Shown one piece after another: positions 61,109 to 64,000 of a stretch of 64,000 bases of DNA. Source of the stretch: Micromonospora terminaliae (GTDB lineage: Bacteria; Actinomycetota; Actinomycetes; Mycobacteriales; Micromonosporaceae); the NCBI RefSeq assembly GCF_009671205.1, contig NZ_CP045309.1:558001-622000 (forward strand). Reading direction: 5' to 3'. The notes below the pieces were generated by a model that saw only the letters and a program-made list of their open reading frames with translations, was not told where the DNA came from and did no database searches. The number at the start of each line of letters is the position of its first letter. The stretch's first letter is position 1. The translations under genes were made by a program, and so were the position numbers.

Positions 61109-63178
61109 ATGCGGAACTGGCACGGCGAGCGGATCTGGTACGGCGCGGACTACAACCCGGAGCAGTGGCCCGAGGAGACCTGGGCCGAGGACGTCGAGCT
61201 GATGCGCCGCGCCGGGGTCAATCTGGTCTCGGTCGGGATCTTCTCCTGGGCCCTGCTGGAACCCGCTCCCGGCCGCTTCGAGTTCGGCTGGCTGGACCGG
61301 GCGCTGGAGCTGCTGCACGACGGCGGGATCAGCGTCGACCTGGCCACCGCCACCGCCAGCCCGCCGCCGTGGCTGGCCCACCGGCACCCGGAGACGCTGC
61401 CGCGCCGCGCCGACGGCACGATCCTCTGGCCGGGCGGGCGGCAGGCCTACTGCCCCAGCTCGCCGGTGTTCCGGGAGCGCTCGCTCGCCCTCGTCGAGGC
61501 CGTCGCCGGCCGGTACGCCGACCACCCGGCCGTCGTCATGTGGCACGTCTCCAACGAGCTGGGCTGCCACAACGTGCACTGCTACTGCGACGTCAGCGCC
61601 GAGGCGTTCCGCGGCTGGCTGCGCGAACGCTACGGCGACCTGGACGCGCTCAACGCCGCCTGGGGCACCGCGTTCTGGAGCCAGCGCTACCACGACTGGG
61701 CCGAGGTCAACCCGCCGCGCAGCGCACCCACCTTCGCCAACCCCACCCAGCAGCTGGACTTCCTGCGCTTCTCCTCCGACGAGCAGCGCGCCCAGCTGCG
61801 CGCCGAGCGCGAGGTGCTGACCCGGCTCACCACCCAGCCGGTCACCACGAACTTCATGATCGGCACCGGCATCAAGTACCTCGACTACCACTCCTGGGCC
61901 GCCGACGTGGACCTGGTCGCCAACGACCACTACCTCACGGCCGCCGACCCGCAACCGCACCTCGGCCTGGCGCTGGCCGCCGACCACACCCGCGGTGTCG
62001 CGGGCGGTGGCCCGTGGCTGCTCATGGAGCACTCCACCAGCGCGGTGAACTGGCAGCCGCGCAACGTCGCCAAGACCCCCGGCCAGTTGCGCCGCAACAG
62101 CCTCGCCCACGTGGCGCGCGGCGCCGACGGGGTGCTGTTCTTCCAGTGGCGGGCCTCGCGGGCGGGTGCGGAGAAGTTCCACTCCGCGCTGGTCCCGCAC
62201 GCCGGCCCGGAGACCAAGGTGTTCCGCGAGGTCTGCCGGCTCGGCGCCGACCTTGAGGCCCTCGCCGAGGTGGGCGGCAGCCGGGTCGACGCCGACGTGG
62301 CGATCCTCTTCGACTACGAGGCCTGGTGGGGCGCCGAGCTCGACTCCCACCCCAGCGTCGACGTCACCTACACCGACCGGCTCACCGCGCTGCACGGCGC
62401 GCTCTGGCGTGCCGGCGTCACCGCCGACGTGGTGCACCCGTCCACCGACCTGTCCCGCTACCGGCTGGTCCTGGTGCCCACCCTCTACCTGGTCCGCGAG
62501 GCCGACGCCGACGCGCTGCGCCGCTACGTCGAGGCCGGCGGGACCGCACTGGTCACCTACTTCAGCGGCATCGTCGACGAGCACGACCACATCCGGCTCG
62601 GCGGCTACCCGGGCGCCTTCCGCGACCTGCTCGGCGTACGCACCGAGGAGTTCTTCCCGCTCCGGGCGGGCGAGTCGGTCCGCCTCGACGACGGCGCCAC
62701 CGCCGCCGTGTGGACCGAGTGGCTGCACGCCGAGGACGCCGAGGTGCTCGCCGCGTACGCCGACGGGCCGCTGCCCGGGGTGCCGGCGCTGACCCGGCGG
62801 GCGGTGGGCGCGGGAGCGGCCTGGTACCTGGGCACGCGGCTCGACGAGGCCGCCACCGACGGGCTTGTCGCGCGGCTGCTCGCCGAGGCGGGCGTCCACC
62901 CGCCGGCGACCGCGCCCGCGGGGGTGGAGGTGGTCCGCCGGCGCACGGCCGACCGGAGCTGGCTTTTCGTCATCAACCACACCGACGCCGAGGTCCGGCT
63001 GGCGGTCACCGGCGCCGAACTGCTCGCCGGCGGCTGGTGCGACGGCGAGCTGGTCGTCCCGGCGGGGGAGGTGGCAGTCGTCCGCGAGACGTCCGGCGGC
63101 GCCGGCGACCGGGCCCTGCCGTCCGGGCCGCCGGACGCCGGTGCGCCCGCGGTGCACCGGACGACCGACGCGGTCTGA
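61109..63178 (+). CDS. Beta-galactosidase, GH42
   Basis: 689 residues from the ATG at 61109. ERIWYGADYNPEQWPEETWAEDVELMRRAGVNLVSVGIFSWALLEP is the GH42 opening. The acid/base Glu is in WHVSNELGCHNVHCYCD, which also carries cysteines of the trimer-type zinc site, and the nucleophile Glu is in WLLMEHSTSAVNWQPRN. A trimerisation domain (about 395-600) and a small C-terminal beta domain follow. There is no signal peptide. GH42 enzymes of soil actinomycetes usually act on galactan-derived or other beta-galactosides rather than lactose. The DeoR gene follows after 27 bases. Confidence 0.95.
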   Translation: MRNWHGERIWYGADYNPEQWPEETWAEDVELMRRAGVNLVSVGIFSWALLEPAPGRFEFGWLDRALELLHDGGISVDLATATASPPPWLAHRHPETLPRRADGTILWPGGRQAYCPSSPVFRERSLALVEAVAGRYADHPAVVMWHVSNELGCHNVHCYCDVSAEAFRGWLRERYGDLDALNAAWGTAFWSQRYHDWAEVNPPRSAPTFANPTQQLDFLRFSSDEQRAQLRAEREVLTRLTTQPVTTNFMIGTGIKYLDYHSWAADVDLVANDHYLTAADPQPHLGLALAADHTRGVAGGGPWLLMEHSTSAVNWQPRNVAKTPGQLRRNSLAHVARGADGVLFFQWRASRAGAEKFHSALVPHAGPETKVFREVCRLGADLEALAEVGGSRVDADVAILFDYEAWWGAELDSHPSVDVTYTDRLTALHGALWRAGVTADVVHPSTDLSRYRLVLVPTLYLVREADADALRRYVEAGGTALVTYFSGIVDEHDHIRLGGYPGAFRDLLGVRTEEFFPLRAGESVRLDDGATAAVWTEWLHAEDAEVLAAYADGPLPGVPALTRRAVGAGAAWYLGTRLDEAATDGLVARLLAEAGVHPPATAPAGVEVVRRRTADRSWLFVINHTDAEVRLAVTGAELLAGGWCDGELVVPAGEVAVVRETSGGAGDRALPSGPPDAGAPAVHRTTDAV

Positions 63179-63205
63179 CGTTTCCTGCCGCACGAAGGGA
63201 GTTCG

Positions 63206-63982
63206 ATGCTCGCCCAGCAACGGCAGAGCGCCATCCTGGAGCTGATCCGCCAGAGCGGCGGCGTCCGGGTCAGCCACCTGGTCAGCCGCTTCGGGGTGTC
63301 GGACATGACCATCCGGCGGGACCTGGAGGTGCTCGCCGAGCGGGGCCTGGTCGACAAGGTCCACGGGGGAGCGACGCTGGCCGGTCCCGGCTCGGCCGAG
63401 GAGCCGGGCTTCGCGGCCAAGTCCATCCGGCAGCAGGCCGAGAAGCGGGCGATCGTCGAACGGGCCGCCGGCCTGGTCGAGCCCGGCATGGCCATCGCAC
63501 TGTCCGCCGGCACCACCACCGCCGCCCTGGCCGCGCGGCTGGCCGACGTGCGGGGGCTGACCGTGGTCACCAACTCGATCCCGGTCGCCGACGCCCTCTA
63601 CCAGAATCCGCGCGCCGACCAGACGGTCGTGCTCACCGGCGGCATCCGCACGCCCTCGGACGCGCTGACCGGGCCGGTGGCCGAGGCGGCCATCGCCGCG
63701 CTCAACGTCGACCTGCTCTTCCTGGGCGTGCACGGGATGAGCCCGCGCACCGGGTTCACCACCCCGAACCTGCTGGAGGCGGCCGTCAACCGGCGGCTGA
63801 TCGGCGCGGCCCGGCGGCTCGTGGTGCTCGCCGACCACACCAAGTGGGAGACCATCGGCATCGCCACCATCGCCCCGCTGGAGGACGCCGACCTGCTCAT
63901 CACCGACGGCGGGCTGCCGCCGGAGGGGCGCCGGCAGATCGGCGAGCAGGTCGGTGAGCTGATCGTGGTCGACGTCGACTGA
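63206..63982 (+). CDS. DeoR-family transcriptional regulator
   Basis: 258 residues, complete. N-terminal HTH: RQSAILELIRQSGGVRVSHLVSRFGVSDMTIRRDLEVLAERGLVDKVHGGATL. The C-terminal sugar-phosphate sensor domain has ALSAGTTTAALAARL, TVVTNSIPVADAL, LTGG, DLLFLGVHGMSPRTGFTTPN and VLADHTKWE. It should respond to a phosphorylated sugar, for example from the galactose or tagatose route, and control the divergent GH42 and ABC-GH36 units. It has AAGGGAGTTCG ahead of the ATG. Confidence 0.93.
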   Translation: MLAQQRQSAILELIRQSGGVRVSHLVSRFGVSDMTIRRDLEVLAERGLVDKVHGGATLAGPGSAEEPGFAAKSIRQQAEKRAIVERAAGLVEPGMAIALSAGTTTAALAARLADVRGLTVVTNSIPVADALYQNPRADQTVVLTGGIRTPSDALTGPVAEAAIAALNVDLLFLGVHGMSPRTGFTTPNLLEAAVNRRLIGAARRLVVLADHTKWETIGIATIAPLEDADLLITDGGLPPEGRRQIGEQVGELIVVDVD

Positions 63983-64000
63983 CACCCGGCCGGCTTTCAG

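Noticed and set aside
60830..63985. Very long open frame on the minus strand opposite the GH42 and DeoR genes, continuous with the solute-binding protein frame
   Set aside because: It is the antisense of two well-supported genes. High-GC coding DNA keeps the complementary frame open, and the translation is low-complexity without domains. Only the part from 60829 down is the real solute-binding protein.

Overview
The window is high-GC DNA (roughly 70% or more by eye) with GTG/ATG starts, many 4-base stop/start overlaps and actinobacterial families throughout: LPXTG surface protein, F420-type LLM oxidoreductase, DosR/DevS pair, DUF6458, ECF sigma with YCII partner, and the small cysteine protein beside bioB. 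Together with the secreted cellulase and the small accessory proteins at 54-55 kb, it looks like a chromosomal segment of a Micromonosporaceae-type actinomycete (Micromonospora or a close relative). The genus is an inference from gene content.

Layout. 0-4.7 kb: an ACT-GNAT protein, an aldehyde dehydrogenase, an isochorismatase-fold hydrolase and a sortase-anchored surface protein. 4.9-7.9 kb: a secreted multimodular GH9 cellulase (GH9-CBM3-FN3-FN3-CBM2) behind a near-consensus CebR/CelR operator. 7.9-10.6 kb: small housekeeping and unknown genes, two dispersed palindromes and two acetyltransferases. 10.6-13.9 kb: biotin genes, bioB with a probable bsaP on one strand and bioF-bioD divergent. 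14-18.1 kb: a two-component system convergent with an ABC exporter; both sides carry the same CCTGACTTTCGTC motif. 18.1-22.8 kb: P450, methyltransferase, a membrane-anchored secreted protein, an AlkB-type alkane hydroxylase and a TetR regulator. 23.1-26.0 kb: two tRNA clusters (Gly-Cys-Val and Gly-Val) with identical Gly and Val copies, enclosing a regulator/PEP-mutase-like divergent pair and a DUF6458 gene. 26.2-28.6 kb: two secreted proteins. 28.6-29.8 kb: a gene-free stretch packed with two kinds of palindrome.

31.0-43.3 kb is the most coherent block. It is a hypoxia/dormancy (DosR-type) island: two Acg-like nitroreductases, DosR, a DevS-like GAF sensor kinase, a hemerythrin-fused P1B-5 ATPase, two tandem universal stress proteins, phosphoketolase and a PP2C phosphatase. 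I find four copies of a GGGACCTnCGGCCC-like box placed in front of these transcription units, which suggests one regulon.

43.3-48.7 kb: a small HTH protein with a Clp-N protein under a twin-operator leaderless promoter, then a membrane-lipid block (diacylglycerol kinase, YihY/BrkB, tandem PAP2, EEP phosphatase/nuclease). 48.7-53.4 kb: an LLM oxidoreductase / hydrolase / 39-residue membrane peptide operon, a decayed CBM2 fragment, and an ECF sigma / YCII pair. 53.5-55.4 kb: a lower-GC islet of small accessory genes that looks like the relic of an integrative element. 55.4-64.0 kb: a galactoside-use locus, with a sugar ABC transporter and GH36 alpha-galactosidase divergent from GH42 beta-galactosidase and a DeoR regulator.

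No CRISPR array, rRNA, insertion sequence or replication origin was seen.
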